Positions 12,501 through 27,500 are shown, counted from the stretch's first letter. The stretch is DNA of 64,000 bases from Rhabditophanes sp. KR3021 (GCA_963281155.1 CAUJLY010000002.1:5518001-5582000), one strand, 5' to 3'. Program-made: numbers and translations. The notes: generated from the letters alone by a model not told the origin.

Positions 12501-15500
12501 CAATTCGAGTACATCTCTTGAACCAAAAATAACAATTGAATCCCCATCTTTTCCAACAACACGGAATGACATAGGTAACTGCTTATCATCTAAATAACCA
12601 CATTCGTAAACTTCCTCGGCGTAATCATTATTTTCATTTTTTTTTCGTTTGATCTAGATGAAGCAACTCTAAGATACCTTCCCTTATCTTTATACTGTCC
12701 TAACTTTATCTTCGAATCTGCTGTACCGAGTTCAAGCCCATTGCATATGGTATCGACATTTTTAATCCCAATGGCATGTGCTATACGAGGCTTAATGAGG
12801 GGATTTGTGGCGTCACGGCAAACACGCTTGTATTCATTATCGCCTATTTTTTCTTTGAATGTTATTGGCAAGCAACCATCAAAATGAACACCTTCTTGGC
12901 GAACCAAATTATATCCTTTCATCTTTAATAGTGGAATATTCGATTCGGGTTGCTTCTTCTTTTTACAAATTGAGCGACACTCTTTGCAGTACATAGTGGT
13001 TGTTGTTGTTGCATCTGGAGACAATTCAGTTCCTCTTCTAAAATAATTTGTATAAATTTAGTGAATATACGAAAATTTGTATATTGTATATTTAGTATTT
13101 GAATATTATTTATGTATAATTTGCTTGAATTATTGTATTTATAATATGTGCTATTTTATTATTATATCATTTTATCTAGGATCCTCATTTGTACCACTTT
13201 GCCTATTTTAAATCTACTTCATTTTAGTTTAGCTCCTTTCAGCTCTCATCCCAAAATCGTAAGTAGTGTATATATTATTATTGGCATTAGATGACCACGA
13301 TTTTTTTGTAGATTAATAAAGATCCTTTTGAATCCTGTTGTGTAACCCCTACTAGAAGCTTATTCAGGCTTTGAAACCAGTCAATTTTACTTTTTACTAT
13401 TTATAGGCAGATAAAAAACATACTTCTTGGTAAACACATATCCCAATGGGTTAGCATAATTCGTTTGATCAGGAACGTATAAGAAAACATCCTTACAAAA
13501 CTTTTCAGTTTTCATTCCAACTATAAATTGAGACTTAAATTGGACCTCCGAGTCAACATTTTTATAAGCTTCTTGTGCAAATAAAAGAAATTCCTCCTTT
13601 GTTCTTGTTAAAGGAACTGATGCAGGAACAGTTGGTAAAGAATGGTGAGATGGAATGTTTTGACTTAAAATATTGCTTGAGCTTGGCTGTGGAAGAAGTG
13701 TCTCTCGAACTTGCTCCAACAATGAAGGATTATTCCAAAGAGCTTCTAATATTTGACTGTCGGTAAAAGATGACATTTTAAAAGCAACCAACCACGATAA
13801 TAGCAATTAAAGAAATGATTTTAAAATTAAAGTATAAGTGTAGAAGGGGATTCTTATTATGAATTATTATACTATGAGGGATATAGATAGCCTCAATTAC
13901 GCCTTAAAGATAAAAGTGTAACGATGACATTAACCACTTAAGGTATCTTATTTTATTAAATTGAATAGACTTCAATTACGCTTTAGAATAAAAGTGCGAC
14001 GTTAGAATAAAACACTGGAGGTGCACTTATTTAATTAATTTTTAGAGTATTAAAACACAGTCATCAACCTTAGAAATAACCGCTCATATTCGAACCAAAT
14101 AATTGAAACATTTGATGATTTTCTTTATAAGGGCGAATGATTATATTATAGTATTATCATCTGCCTGGGCGAATTTTTTACTTAAAATAATGATTGGCCT
14201 GGGCAATGATAATGCTATAGTATAATCATTCGCCTGGAGGCCAATGATTATTTTTTTGACATATTAGCCTCCCAGGCGAGTGATAATACTATAGTATAAT
14301 TATTCGCCCTACCCAGGCGAGTGATAATATACCCGCTATTTGGAGCAGTCAAGTAACTGGCCGACATGTCATAGTAAATAATAACAGGCCTAATTTTGAT
14401 TGGAGATTCTTTTTTATGACATTCATCTGGCCGAACTATCACACCACCATTCGATGGTAAAGCCAATGAAACCATCATATCAAACTTCTTCTTAACATAT
14501 CAAAAAAACTATAAATGTATTGAAGTAGAATTAATCTACACTCACTCAAACTAAAAAGAAGTTAAATTGATGAAGCGCTGTGCAAATTATTAAATAAATA
14601 ATCAAATTAAATGAACTAATGGCAAATAAAAAAATGAATATTTAATAGAATAACAATACGCTACAATGAGTAATAAGCAGTAATAAATAGTAATATGGGT
14701 GAAATTAAAATTTCTTCCATCAAATTTATGAAAGTGGATATAAGGCTACTCTTTAGTAGAACTTTAAATATATTTGTAATAATTCGAAAGGCATAAAAGT
14801 ATGCCCAAAGTACGCATCTTCAACGAATTTGTAATGGAAAAGACTTTTGTATGTAACAGAGAGTCCCACAATTTAAATTAGTTTAATATAAAAACAAGAG
14901 CATGGCGTTACCAAAACGTAAACTTAAACCATTAAAAGAGTCAAAAGATTTAAATACATAAATTTGGAGGAATGTGAATTTGTACTTTTTAAACTGCTTT
15001 AATGCTCAATTCCCGGAGTGCGACTCTTAAATGGCTTTTAATAAACCTTTAAATGAATTATAAAAAGTGATTTTGCTTCACCTGATATTCTCAACTAAAG
15101 CATGTAACGTTTTTTGTTTACCTAAGATTTTATATTGGATTTATAATCATTTTTTGTATCAATTATTATGTAGATTCGTCATTAAATTTTCTTAATTTGA
15201 TATTTAAAAAAGATTGAAACGTCCAAAAAGGACACGAAAGTGTAATTCAAATAGTGGCTCACTTGCGATTGTTTGTATATGGCACGATTTAATCCAAATT
15301 GGAATTGCCAGTGATATGTATTATGAAAGAAATTAAAAGTAAAAGTTTGTTGTGGGTGTTTACAATGAAACAATTGAAATAATAGAAAGGCTTCAATAAA
15401 ACAGGATAATAGCTTACAAAAGTTGTTTTATGAAGGAGACAAAGATTGTTGGATGTATAAATTGTTGTCCAACTGTCATAAAACGAACAAAAAAGTGGTA

Positions 15501-18500
15501 ATTTCATAAATGACATTCTCAATGTATAGATAAATTTTAAAGTAAAATAAGCTCATATATGGAGACGCTATTATTTAAGGCGACCGTTTAAATAAATGCA
15601 TATCTTTTGGTGATATATTGACAATCTTGGAAAGATGAAGAGAACAAATTAGCTTTATAAATCAGTTTACATGAGTGTAGTAAAAAGTCTTTAGGTGATA
15701 GTTATAAAAGCGACAATAAAATTTTAAACTTATTGAGGAAGCCTCGATTAACAAGTCAAAATGATTGTGCCTTCAAAAATGGCATTGTTTTCCTCGAAAT
15801 TATGTTGTCAAAAGTGATAAGAAATTAGAATATCACATTTTTGCTGAAATGTATCCTATCAATAACATTACTTATCAAAGTAAACAATAAATAAGTGCGC
15901 AAAATCAAAGTAGATATAAATATGTTCATTAGGTCTTAACTTTAATCATTAATAATTTAGAAAAATACATCACAAACTGAAGTTTGATGGATCTGTTAAG
16001 CATTAAAGATCTTATAAAATTGTTCGTATTGCAGAATAACTAATTTGATTGAGTTAATAATTAAAACAGGACAAAAATAAATATTAATCAAATTAAACTT
16101 GGTGTAAACATTGAAATAAACATTGCAAGATTATTAATCTCGGAAATAGAATTATTAAGAACATTTTTGGTACCTTATGAAAAATAGCAAATATTCCAAA
16201 GAAATGTTAAAAAGCTATAACTTTTAGTCTTCCACTTTCAATTAAGTCCTTTTCCAAGGAAACATCCACTGGTTTTAGGGAACTTCGTGAAAGAACACAC
16301 CACAAATCTATATAAAAAATTTATTTATAAAACTTTTTATTTATTTGTAAAAGATATATAGACATGAGCTGTATCTATTAACTAAAAAATTTATATACAA
16401 AGCTATTGAGAGGGTAAAATTTTGGTGCCTAAATATTATGACAAGTAGGATACATTATAATAGGCGCGATAGCTTTAAAATATAAATTATAATGACAAAA
16501 AAGTAACGTTTTGTTGTTTTTTGGTGGCACGTCAAGGCTCAACTTAATAATATTTTCTCCAAAATTACTAACACTGGTGATAATTATATTTTGTGAATGA
16601 TTTTAGGTGCACCTATGCCTGAATTCGTGTTAATAACATATTTTATTTAGTTGACTAATATAACCAAATTCTTTCGAACTTTTCACAAGGTCTACATTTC
16701 CTTGTAATTACTAATACTTATTTAAGTCTGATGAAAAACATTCAAATTGGGGTAAATGCTTTAGGAAAGGAAAAGACCTATTAAATACTTTTGGAGCTCT
16801 TGTTAAATCGGTACGGAGCATAAACTAATTGTCTGTTCGTTGTTGTAATTAAGTCTGATAACAAAAATATCATTAAATAACCCAAATAAAGGCAATATTC
16901 ATTTTTTGTGTTTTTTAGACAATTTTATACAAGTGACTTCCTCATTCATTGTGGGTCTACGACGGACGTCTATTCATCGGTTAACAGAATCGTTCTTAAT
17001 TTTTTGCTAATAAATAAATAATTATTTGGTGTGTTTGATGGGTAGGAAGTAATGTAATTATCAGATAACTGAAAGAAAGATTACAGCGAAAATTAGATAA
17101 TATGAAATAATATGTCATCTAGATTAAAAAGATGTTAAAAGAATTAAAGATGTTTTTGATTGTTCTTCAGTTTAAAAGGGCACAAATGTTGCCTTGAATA
17201 TTTCCGGTGTCAAATTAACAAAAGCAAATATCTAAATGGGCTAAAACTATATTTAAAGATTGTTTGTCTAGAAGGAAGATTCATTTTCAATTAATATTAT
17301 ACTTAATTGCGATATTAAATCATTAGGAATTCCATACACCCACAAAAGAAGCCACAATATCATTGAATGTATTTAATGACTTTTGTATATCAATAAATGT
17401 TAGCACTATTGAATCAGTAAATGAAATATAAATATTCTGAATTTCAAATCCACTTCATTAACCTTAGAGGCGTTTTGGCAAAGTAGAATTGTTAAGTTGT
17501 CAACAACTTTTTCGCTAACAGAACATAAAGTGGGATGATGGAATGGTGTTGTATAATTGTCCAGATTTGGATATTTAGTCAAAGGTCATTACTTCAATGA
17601 AAATCTTATTCACACCAAGCAATAACGGATTATTATTAGAATTATTAATGAAGATTTAAGATGAATTGTTGAATGTCACAAACATATTGATGAAAGTAAA
17701 AAAATTACATTGATAATGGTTCTCTTTTATGCATCACTAATTAATAAGAGTACCAAAAATTGCTATGATATTTGTAGCACACATAAAATAATATTTGCTT
17801 AAAATAAAAGTTGTTTTAAATATCAAAAATTGAGTCAGAATTGTTATTGCTAGAAATAAAATATAAATAAGCAGATAGTAACACATATTATATGAATTTT
17901 TGGTGGTGCCACATTTTGCATAAAGAAAATTTTTGAATAGGTCCTATGGCAAAAGTTGCAACTTTCACGCCTTTCTAATCACAGTTGTTACTAAATATAT
18001 TATTATTGTTAAGATTTTGGAACATGGCTCACAATTACTGAAATTCTAGCTTGAAAATAAAAATATTTGTGTTAATAATATTTATTCTACAAAAAACTAA
18101 CTCGGCTGGTACAAAATAATTAAAAATGTGGGTTATAATTGATAAGGCCTTAAAAGGAAATTGCTCTTCCAAGAATGTAGGTGAAATAAAGCGGAATAAT
18201 TCCTAGTTTAAAAACTGTTATTATCATCAACTTTAGCCAAATGGGAATTAAAAAATGAACGTGGCCGTGTTTGCGATGGAAAAAACAATCTTTGGTTAAC
18301 ATTAATTAGAATTTGATGATTAAAATCATTAGATAAAATCAGAAAATAAAAAACGTATAAATAATTTGTTGCCGTCTATAACTGTTTACATAAGACTCCG
18401 AATAATTATTTTTCCATTAAAAATGTATCCGAAATTGTTGTTTATGGCTTCTTACATTATTGTTGCGTGTTCATGAATTACCCAGACACAAAATACAACT

Positions 18501-21500
18501 CGAAATATGCATAATTCTCATTAAGCATAGTACGAATTAAAGAAATATTATTAATGCTCCGCAAGTAACATTTTTAATTTTAAACAACATACCTTTAAAC
18601 CAGCTTGTTTGCAAACTTCCTTGTAAGCCAATCGCCACAAGCCTCTATTTTTCTTGGTACCTTCGCTTTCAATGATGGGACTTTCCTTTGGTTGAATAGC
18701 ATCTTCATTAAAATTATCATACTTCTCAGCTTCTTCTAGTTGACGTTCTCTAAATTTTCTAACTTCATCGGAATCTTCATACGGATCCCGCTCAGGCACT
18801 GTATCATACTCAGAGGTGTATTTTGGAATTTCTTTGTTTTCATAATAATTATTAGATGGCCTGGAATTGTAAGATAAAGGTTCTGCTAGTTGTTCATCCC
18901 ATTTCTGTTGATCCACTTCTCTTTGTAAATCTTCTTGCCGATATATGTCGACTCCATCGTCATGTCTGTTTTGATATGCTGGGCTGTTTCGATAAGAACT
19001 GTCTGCGGGATTGTCGGTGTAAAAAGTTTCATGAGAACTCGTTTTATTAGAATCGAAGTTTTCGCGTTGATGATTTGCTGCTAATGTGTATTCCTCGTAT
19101 GGTTTGTGAGGGTTTACTGACTCTTTTCTAAACGCTTCTCGCCTTTGTTTGGAGTTGGACTTTTTTCTAACTAGTGCTCCTTTAGCGTAGTTGGTTGGGG
19201 ATAATGAATCTCTGCGGTTGAATGTGCTTTGCCTAAAAAGTTAAAATGATAAAGATTTACAAATTCAATCGTCAAGTTGTAAATTAACTTTAGATTTATT
19301 TAATTGACTTACCTATCATCATTATACATGGTATGTGAACTTGAAGCTCTATCCGTATTGTAATCGTCACTGTTCTCAAAAACAATCTTCTTCCCTCCAC
19401 CAGTAACTTCATCATATTCATTTTCCGGTTCAGGAACATTTTGTCTTTGAGGTGGATTGTAATAACTATCAAAACTAGTTTGATTAGAAGCTGGAACTTC
19501 AGACTCATTCGAATAAACAAAAGCCGTTTGCTCATCATAGTAATTTTTGTTATACTTTTCTGGGTCAGAAGACAATTCCAATTCGGATTCTAGGGGAGGC
19601 AAATGATAACCACTTCCAGAAGAAGGTTCAGGCACATCGTTTTGAAGTGAAGATTTTTGATAAGTGGATTGGGATGGATCAATAGGTCCGTTCTGATAAG
19701 GAAGACTGCCATTGCCATTTGGATGGTGGTAATAGGATAAAGGTGTATCTGTTGGATTTGAGTCATATCGACGATTTAAAGCTATTTCATCATCTGTTTG
19801 TGACTGATAACCGTTTTGGTACTCGTAACTTGGATTTTGATTGTCTACAAAATAACATTTACCATTTTATGATTAACTTACAAAATTGAGGCTGCCTGTT
19901 ACTTTCAGGAGTGACAGTACGGCTTTCCTCCTCAGATGGCCTATCATATCTGTGATTGTGCTCATTTCTAGTCAAACTATTTCCCATTTGGCCATTTATG
20001 TAAAAATCGTTGAACTGATCTTCCTCATACCCCACCCTATTGTCTATTAACTTTCCGCCAGTCTCAATATAGTTGCCGCTTTCACTTGCACCTACCACTC
20101 CTGAATGAAGGTGACTGGTCCACTGATGCGTACTGCTGTTTTGCTGGTGATTTTGTGCAGGCGCAGATACATCAGACGTATAATCCGAATCCTCGGATAC
20201 TCCTGATCTAGAGAAAGGAGGATGGTGTCTTGGATCTTCTACCCCAAGAGACAACACGTCGTTCGTATATGTTGGAAGGTGGGGGTTAGGATATGGATAA
20301 TCGTGTCCGATAATGATGTTCTGATCGTAACTTCCTCTGTCTTGGTAATAAGAGATAGTCGGAGGCAAATCGTGATTGTTCAAATTGTTTAGTTGTTGTA
20401 ATTTGGTTTGAAATGCTAATATGTCTTGGTCTTGAGCATCTGAAAGTATTTTGACTGTTAAAGCTCGAGCAATTTAGTGATAATTAGAAAAATTCAGTTT
20501 CTTTAGATAAGAGAGTATTAATATTGACAATAATATGTGACGACAAATTATTATATATTCTACTTCTACAAAATATATTTAATATTAAATAAACTTCAAT
20601 ACCACCTGTTTCCACCAAAAACATAGGAAAAATAAACTTTAGATATTAATAAAAGACTAATAAATTAAATACTATTTGCAAACTAAAAATTATTACTAGT
20701 GACACCTTATGACTAGAGAGAGTAAGATAAAATTAAATATTAAGTTCAACTAAACGTGTCAAGATGACAAAAACTTTGTATGAAGCATTATAAAATGCAT
20801 GGTTCTAACATTTTTCCCATACTCATATCTCAAGGCGTAGTACAAAAACTTGGAAATATCATATTTTAATAATGAAAAATATAAATATTGTTGTCTCATT
20901 AAATAAATACATTTGTGTAATGTCGAAATTAAATTGTTTATTATATGCCAATTAAAAACACATCTTCCTTCTCTAAAAATCAAAAACATTCTAAATGGAA
21001 AAGTAATTTGACAATTATTGTTTTAAAAAGTAAATGCCATTATAATGAGGAACAAAATTTGGTCACAATTAGTTTAGGTAAAATGGAATTGAAATTTTAC
21101 AATTATTTTGTCAACAGTCTCATGTGAAATTGACAAAATAATATAGTACATCGAAGTAAAATCTTTTTATGGTGATGTCAGTTGAGATTAAGTTATATTA
21201 CTGAGCAACAATAATTACGAATCTTGGTAATTAACTATATGGAAGAGAAAAAGCCAGTATCATGGATGAAAATAAATACTTTAAATAACAAACAATTCCA
21301 TGATGTTGTCTATGCAACTGTCAACCTCTTCAATTAGTGAGTAAAAATATAGACAATAAAAATTAATGTTGTAATTGTCTAGAGCTCACAATATTCTAAT
21401 AATTTACCAAAATAACAACTCTATCACTTCCCACAAATGACTTCTGAAGACAAAAATGCATCAATTTTAATGAAATAATATTACTATCACACAATTCTAA

Positions 21501-24500
21501 AGTAGATGGAGCGTAAAAAACTATTTTTAAGTGAGAGTAATATGAATAAACTTGAATTTAAGCAAGTGCAAATGAATAAAAAAGTTGATGGCGCTTAAAG
21601 TTATGATTGATGAAATCTTACAATTTAAAATGTATCAATGCATTAATGTACTTAAATCAAAACAATTTATTTAAACCATAATTGGTAAAACATTCATCAA
21701 TTGTTTATTCAACAATTTAAGGGTTCTTGAGATACTTTTATTGCTTATGTAATCTATCTGTACATATCTTTATAAGAAGAGCGATAAAAATATTATACTA
21801 TTTCCGCAAAGCCCCAATATAATATTTGATAGATAAAAGATATAATATATGAGGGATATAACTAGTTTGGAAACAATAGCAGAGAACCTTTCAGATGTAA
21901 TTTTGGGTGGCAGCTAACAGCCCCTAAAAAAAGGTTTATTCGTTATGGTCTTTTATCTTATCCTTTTATTTTTTAGCTGCCTTGTCACTTATTTTTACGA
22001 CTCAAGATATGAACTAGCAATATGTTATTAAATGTGCAAAAGATGCGATATTTGTTGAAATTGTCAATTTACAAATGAAACGGGTACTGTTAAAGAGAAG
22101 CCCATTGTTTCCTTGTTGAAGAGTCCGAATTGTAGTTTAATAAGAGGTCTTCATGCGTAAATGATATTTAACACAAATTAAAATATGAAAAATTAAAAGA
22201 AAGGGCATGGAATTGTTTTGGACAAGTGGACTGTAGGGTTAGTGATAACCAGATGTGGCCTCAAAGAAACTTCCACCAAGTAAAAATTATTATTGATGAT
22301 ATCCTTCCTACTAAGTATGCTAAAACATTTAGATGTATGAAGTAACCAAACAAGATAAGATAACCGACCATCTCACTTTTTACAATTAATAAATGAAGTG
22401 TAAATTTCATAAAAGTGATGATGCACAACTTAAAGAAATAACTTAATATTCTAATAATAGCTCAAAACGCTATTGAACCATACTAATATACATACAAACA
22501 CCAAAACTTCCTTAAAGCATCTTTTTAAGAAGAGTAAAATTTGTATTCTCATCAAAACAAACAATAATCCTTAAATACTTACTTGTCTAGGCGTATATTT
22601 GTCTCAATAAAAAATTAATAAATCTTATTCTATTGCTTGCTTGTTACCGTCTATTTGTGAAGATAATTCATTGTACATTGCAACAATGTTTATCATCAAA
22701 TGGACAGTAATGAATTTAGATACACACATTTTAAGGTTTCAAATAAGTGATGCTTTAAGGATATAATTAATTTTTGCACTAACAGATGTTGCCAGATTTT
22801 AAACCCAATTCTCCATAAGACTATTTAAATTTGAATATTTATTTGTACAATAATTTGTACATGACAAAAGGTTTCCACTTTTGTACCCAAGTGAAGGCAT
22901 CACAGCCGCCAAAGAACCATAAACAAAGTCTCTAATGAAGCTAAAAGAGAATCCCAAACCAGAACTTCCATTTCCTTATCATCAATCACGCCACTTTACA
23001 TTTCAATACTCACCCAAAAAATTGTCTTTACCAAAAAGAATGAATATTCCCAGGCAACCTACAACTTATATGATTACTTTCAATCTCCTATACACATATA
23101 CTCTTGCCTAAATATATGAATTTTGGTGTGGGGTAATCAAAATAATAGAAAAGTGGCAAAGAAGGAGAAAGCGAAATAGCAAGATATCAATGGAACAGTC
23201 TCTTTCCTAGCAATATGTTTGCATTTTTGAAGAGCATCAAAAAATAACTATATTAGCTAAACTACAAAATTTGTTTCTTGTTGTTTGTTCTGAAGTGGTT
23301 AACAAAGAATATATATTTATCCTCTCCATACTCATTATGTCATTTTTAACAATAAATTGAAAAAGATACAACATATAAATATATAGTTTAGGATCCTAGA
23401 AAAGTAAGTGTCTTAAGTTTGGTATCAAAAAGGAGAGAAGAAGAGAATACGTTCCGTCAGTAAACACCAGAATAGCCATGACAATTTAGATGTTTTTGTT
23501 GATTTGCCTTGACAACAATAATAATAAGCTTATACCGATGGTGTCCCAAAAATAATGTTACCAAAATGTAGGAGTAATATTTGGAAGCAAAATTTAGAAG
23601 CAAAAAAGTCATAGTCAATTACTGACCAAAATTCATCATCTCCCAAGAGTTGAAAATGGCAATTATGTTATGAATAATATTGAAGATGATGAAAAAAACA
23701 GGCATAATTAGAGTGTCAAAATATTATGTATGTAGTATTGTACGGTCCTTTGGTGATTAAAACAAATATCAGTATTGAAGTGGTGATTTTGAGACATCAA
23801 ACAATTAAGTTTAAAAGAAGTATCAGAGTCAAATTGACAATAAAAAAACAATTGTCAAATGCGTGTGAATATCCTTAGAAACTAAAACTGAAAAGTAATA
23901 TCATTTATCTTTTTGTAGATTTATAAGTAACGGCAAATGCCTTAAATAGGGTGTTTGTTTTGAAAAGATTGCTAAGGGGGCAGAGGAATACAAGAAGTAT
24001 AAAGTTTTGATGAGCAAACTAAATTTGAGAACATTGCATGAGTATCGTCTTGCAACATCTCAAACCCTCATTGCACTATCAAATTGTCTACAATTATCTT
24101 GATTGGTGTATTTGCTTTCGATTAAAAAATACTCTTACCAAAGGGTAGCTCGAAGCGAACATCACATTGAAGAGAATGGCCTGTGGGATAAACAGTTCCT
24201 ATTATATTTCCATTTTTGGTTTCCAATTCTTGATCCATTTGGAGGTATGAACCAGGGCCCGGCATTGGAGAATATTTTATGGTATTCAAAGGCATGTAAT
24301 GAACTCCGACGAATTTATCCCACAAGGTTCCTTTGTTCCATAATTCAATGATGAGACCTTGATCAAGTCGATTTGTTTCACTGAAAAAGTCAAATTCAGC
24401 TTAGAAAAGTGAGTAATTTCTTACAATATAAATTCCGTCTCCCAACAAGGCAAATTGCCTTTAACAGCAATCGTCGTGCTCTTGACATTTTGTAATTTGA

Positions 24501-27500
24501 CGGTGACATATGTATGGAATTCGTCTATAAACAACCACAATTATCTAATTTATCCAGTAGACAAAAATATTATCTTCATTAAAATCAAACTTTTACCTAA
24601 TCGCTTCAAACCCAGACTGTACTTATTTACATGATTTCCCCAGACATTCACTCTAATCAACTTTAATTTTAATAAATGTTTGTACGTTTTAAGATTAAAG
24701 TAATCTAAATTACTCATTGAGTCAATTTACTTGAATAATATTTGTATTTTCAAGAAGGTAAAAATCTACGTAATTAAGTTCGAGACTATTTTATAGCCGA
24801 TTCATTTTAAATTCCTAGTTTTAAATTAAAATGAGTGTTCGTACTTAAAATGCATGATTCTAAATAATTTCAAATGTTTCTCAATTTATTAATACTTTAT
24901 TATTTCATCAATTTTAAATTCAAATCTGACTTCATCAAAAATATACCTTCTACGTAACATTCATATGAATATTTTATGTGACAGAACTTTCCTCACCAAT
25001 CAAGGTGTCAATTTTAAATTTAAAATAGTTTGTATGAGGAAGTTGGTGACAACAAACTTCTAAGTATTGCTTTTTAGCCAAGGTCCAATGAATTAACTCG
25101 AACTTTTGTTGTCAATTAAGTCATTTTAAAGTACAAGAATTCTATTGTTTCATTGACATTTTTTATTAACTTTATTGGAAGCAATTACGAGATGGAAAGA
25201 AAGTCAATTTAAATTGTAAAGTCATTTTTAAACGCCAATGCATATTACTTATAACATTTTTTATTGGTCAAACATTATAGTGCCTTATCTTATTACATCA
25301 TCAAAGATATCAAGAAACACACATAGCTTTATTTGAGCTTTAATTTACACCAAATACATTTGATTAAAAAAACTTTTCTCATATTTTGGGAATCTTTAAA
25401 GCTCGCTAAATTTTTCAGTTAAAGGGAGGGAGTAGTGATAAATGTGAAGTAAAAATTGGATGCATAACTCTAAGTTTGTATGTGTATAGAGTGAAATGAG
25501 AAGCAAAAGGCATAATCTCATTGATAAAAAGGTTTTATTTAGATTTTTTGAATGATATTGAAAGAAAGACTTAATTGACTTTGTATTTTCTTGCAACTAC
25601 ACACGTACTTTTAATGATTACTATAAAAGAAGAGCCAAATTGAGCGATTGGTGGAGCGTTGATAATGTGCACTACATAAAAGAAAGCATCCCTCAAACTA
25701 ACCTTGTTTTCCGACTTTTCCTTGAAGACGAGCTTTTTTAACTAAAAATATTAACGATATAGGTTCATCGAGAGAGGATCCTTGGAATAGCATTTGAACC
25801 GGTCGATCGATGGATCCTTTCATTGAGCATGGCTTTATAAATATGCATTTTATTTATTTAAGGTAAATCATTTTCACAAACACTCACGCAATAATAATAT
25901 CAAGAGAAAGAAATGGGAAGTTAGGAAATTATAATTAATAAATTTATATAGACTGGGAAACAGCTTGAGAATGATTGATAAATGGTGTGAGAATTTTTAA
26001 GAATAAATGGTAAAATTAATTAATTTGGGAAGAAATTGCTGTTGGCTTATCGCAAATTATGCCCAAACTTAAGAGATAGCTTAGCAACAAATCAAAGTTA
26101 TCCAAAATAGTCTTTTCTCACATAAATCACGGTTTGCAAATCCGCCTACGCAAATTCACACCTCCCAAATTATATATTTAGTTTTCAGTAGAAAGATATC
26201 ATTAAAACAATGTATGAGTATCCTATTATAGACATAATAAAAATTAAATTGTGGAGGCATGTTCAATTCCTGGAACTCATCGAATTAAATGTAATAGAGA
26301 AAGCCATATTTATTTTAAGTAAAGGGTGATAGGAATCCAAAGTCATTCAACATCAAAGCAATTTGACGTCAACTTATTTCCAATTCGCCAATTTAATATA
26401 AATGAATGTTTAAATAGATAAATTATTAAAATTCTTAAGATCACTTCGCCTTTTACTTTCTAAAAAACATCTGTCAACACCCAAATAGATTGGTACAAGG
26501 AGCATATTATTTTTGAATAAACAATATAAAGAAAAATTAAACTCAATATGTGTATTTGAGGGCAAATATAGCACTAAGATAAGTGTCAGTCATTTATCTA
26601 CTAAAAAATCTTTTTGATAATAAAGTTTAGGCAATAACTGATGGCATATAATCATGATTATTATAACAAACATAGCAAATATTATATCTAATATCTTTGG
26701 ACGGGTTACATCATTATTTTGTAGGATTAATATATGCACATATTTTATTTGAATATTTAAGATAAAAAAGAAAACCTAAAGTTTCTTTCCTACAAAAAGG
26801 CAATTTGTGTCTCAAGGAATGGACATCAAAAGACGAGATGGGCATAAGTGAAAGGATGATGTATAAAAGGTTCCTATTTTTGACTCAATCTTCAATAGGT
26901 TCGTGATATTTTAAGAAAAGAGCATAATCATTTTTAAACATTTTAATAATTAGATAGACCAAAGCAGAAGCTCGAGCTCTGCAAAGACACATTTTCAGTA
27001 AATAACAACAAACCAATAAAAGTGCTCAGATCTGAAAGTGTTTACTATTTGATTTAAATAAAAATAGAAATACAAGAGCCGAACATCTATTGTTCTCCTT
27101 TAGCTTTTTACGATTTATGTCCAAATTTAGTCGCCTCAAGTCTTTGTGTTTTGGGATGGGTCGTCTTGGTTTATAAATTGTTGCTTCTTGAAACTATATG
27201 CGCCTTTTCAATTGCATTTTTTGGGCACCATAAACTTTCAACTACAATATCATTTTTTGACAATAAATTATCTATTTTTGGAAAGTTCTCTTATTTGCCA
27301 TGATAAATGACTTTCAAATTAAATAGAATAGAATAGATCTAAGGCCCAGTCAAGGTGCCGGTTAAAAAAATCGGGGAAACAAAATTCCTTATTTAAAATA
27401 AAAAGAAGGATATTTAAAATATGGAAATTGAGGAAAAGAAATTACCATGATTAGTTCAGGCTTTTGTTGAGTCCGACATATGAATATATTACTACCTACG

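Larger units (their letters stand above)
11011..14334 (-). mobile_element. MULE (Mutator-like) DNA transposon, about 3.3 kb
   Basis: Bounded by the 10-bp duplication. The outer ends are imperfect inverted repeats (GTAACATATCATTCGCCT on the left against GGGTATATTATCACTCGCCT read inward from the right). Inside each end are arrays of about 34-bp palindromes. The only gene is a minus-strand transposase at 13776-11386 with the MULE DDE fold. The element interrupts the coding sequence of the nested gene. Exact target duplication argues the flanks are unrearranged, whereas frameshifts in the transposase argue that the copy is not autonomous. Confidence 0.85.

Noticed and set aside
13575..13766. Plus-strand frame within the MULE
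   Set aside because: It is antisense to transposase exon 1, which is supported by a phase-consistent splice to exon 2.
11029..14334. Regularly spaced palindromes resembling a CRISPR array
   Set aside because: Units are adjacent or irregularly spaced, occur at both ends of one element in mirrored orientation, and the genome is clearly animal. They belong to the transposon ends.
15182..15522. Phe/Tyr/Leu-rich minus-strand frames in the long intron
   Set aside because: Composition of AT-rich non-coding DNA, no domain, no splice context.
18551..20383. Three Asp/Asn/Tyr-rich frames as separate genes
   Set aside because: They join in phase with each other and with C2A and C1 exons; they are the disordered linker of UNC-13.
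24103..24351. 82-codon plus-strand frame
   Set aside because: It is the antisense shadow of the UNC-13 C2A exon, whose minus-strand protein matches the family closely.
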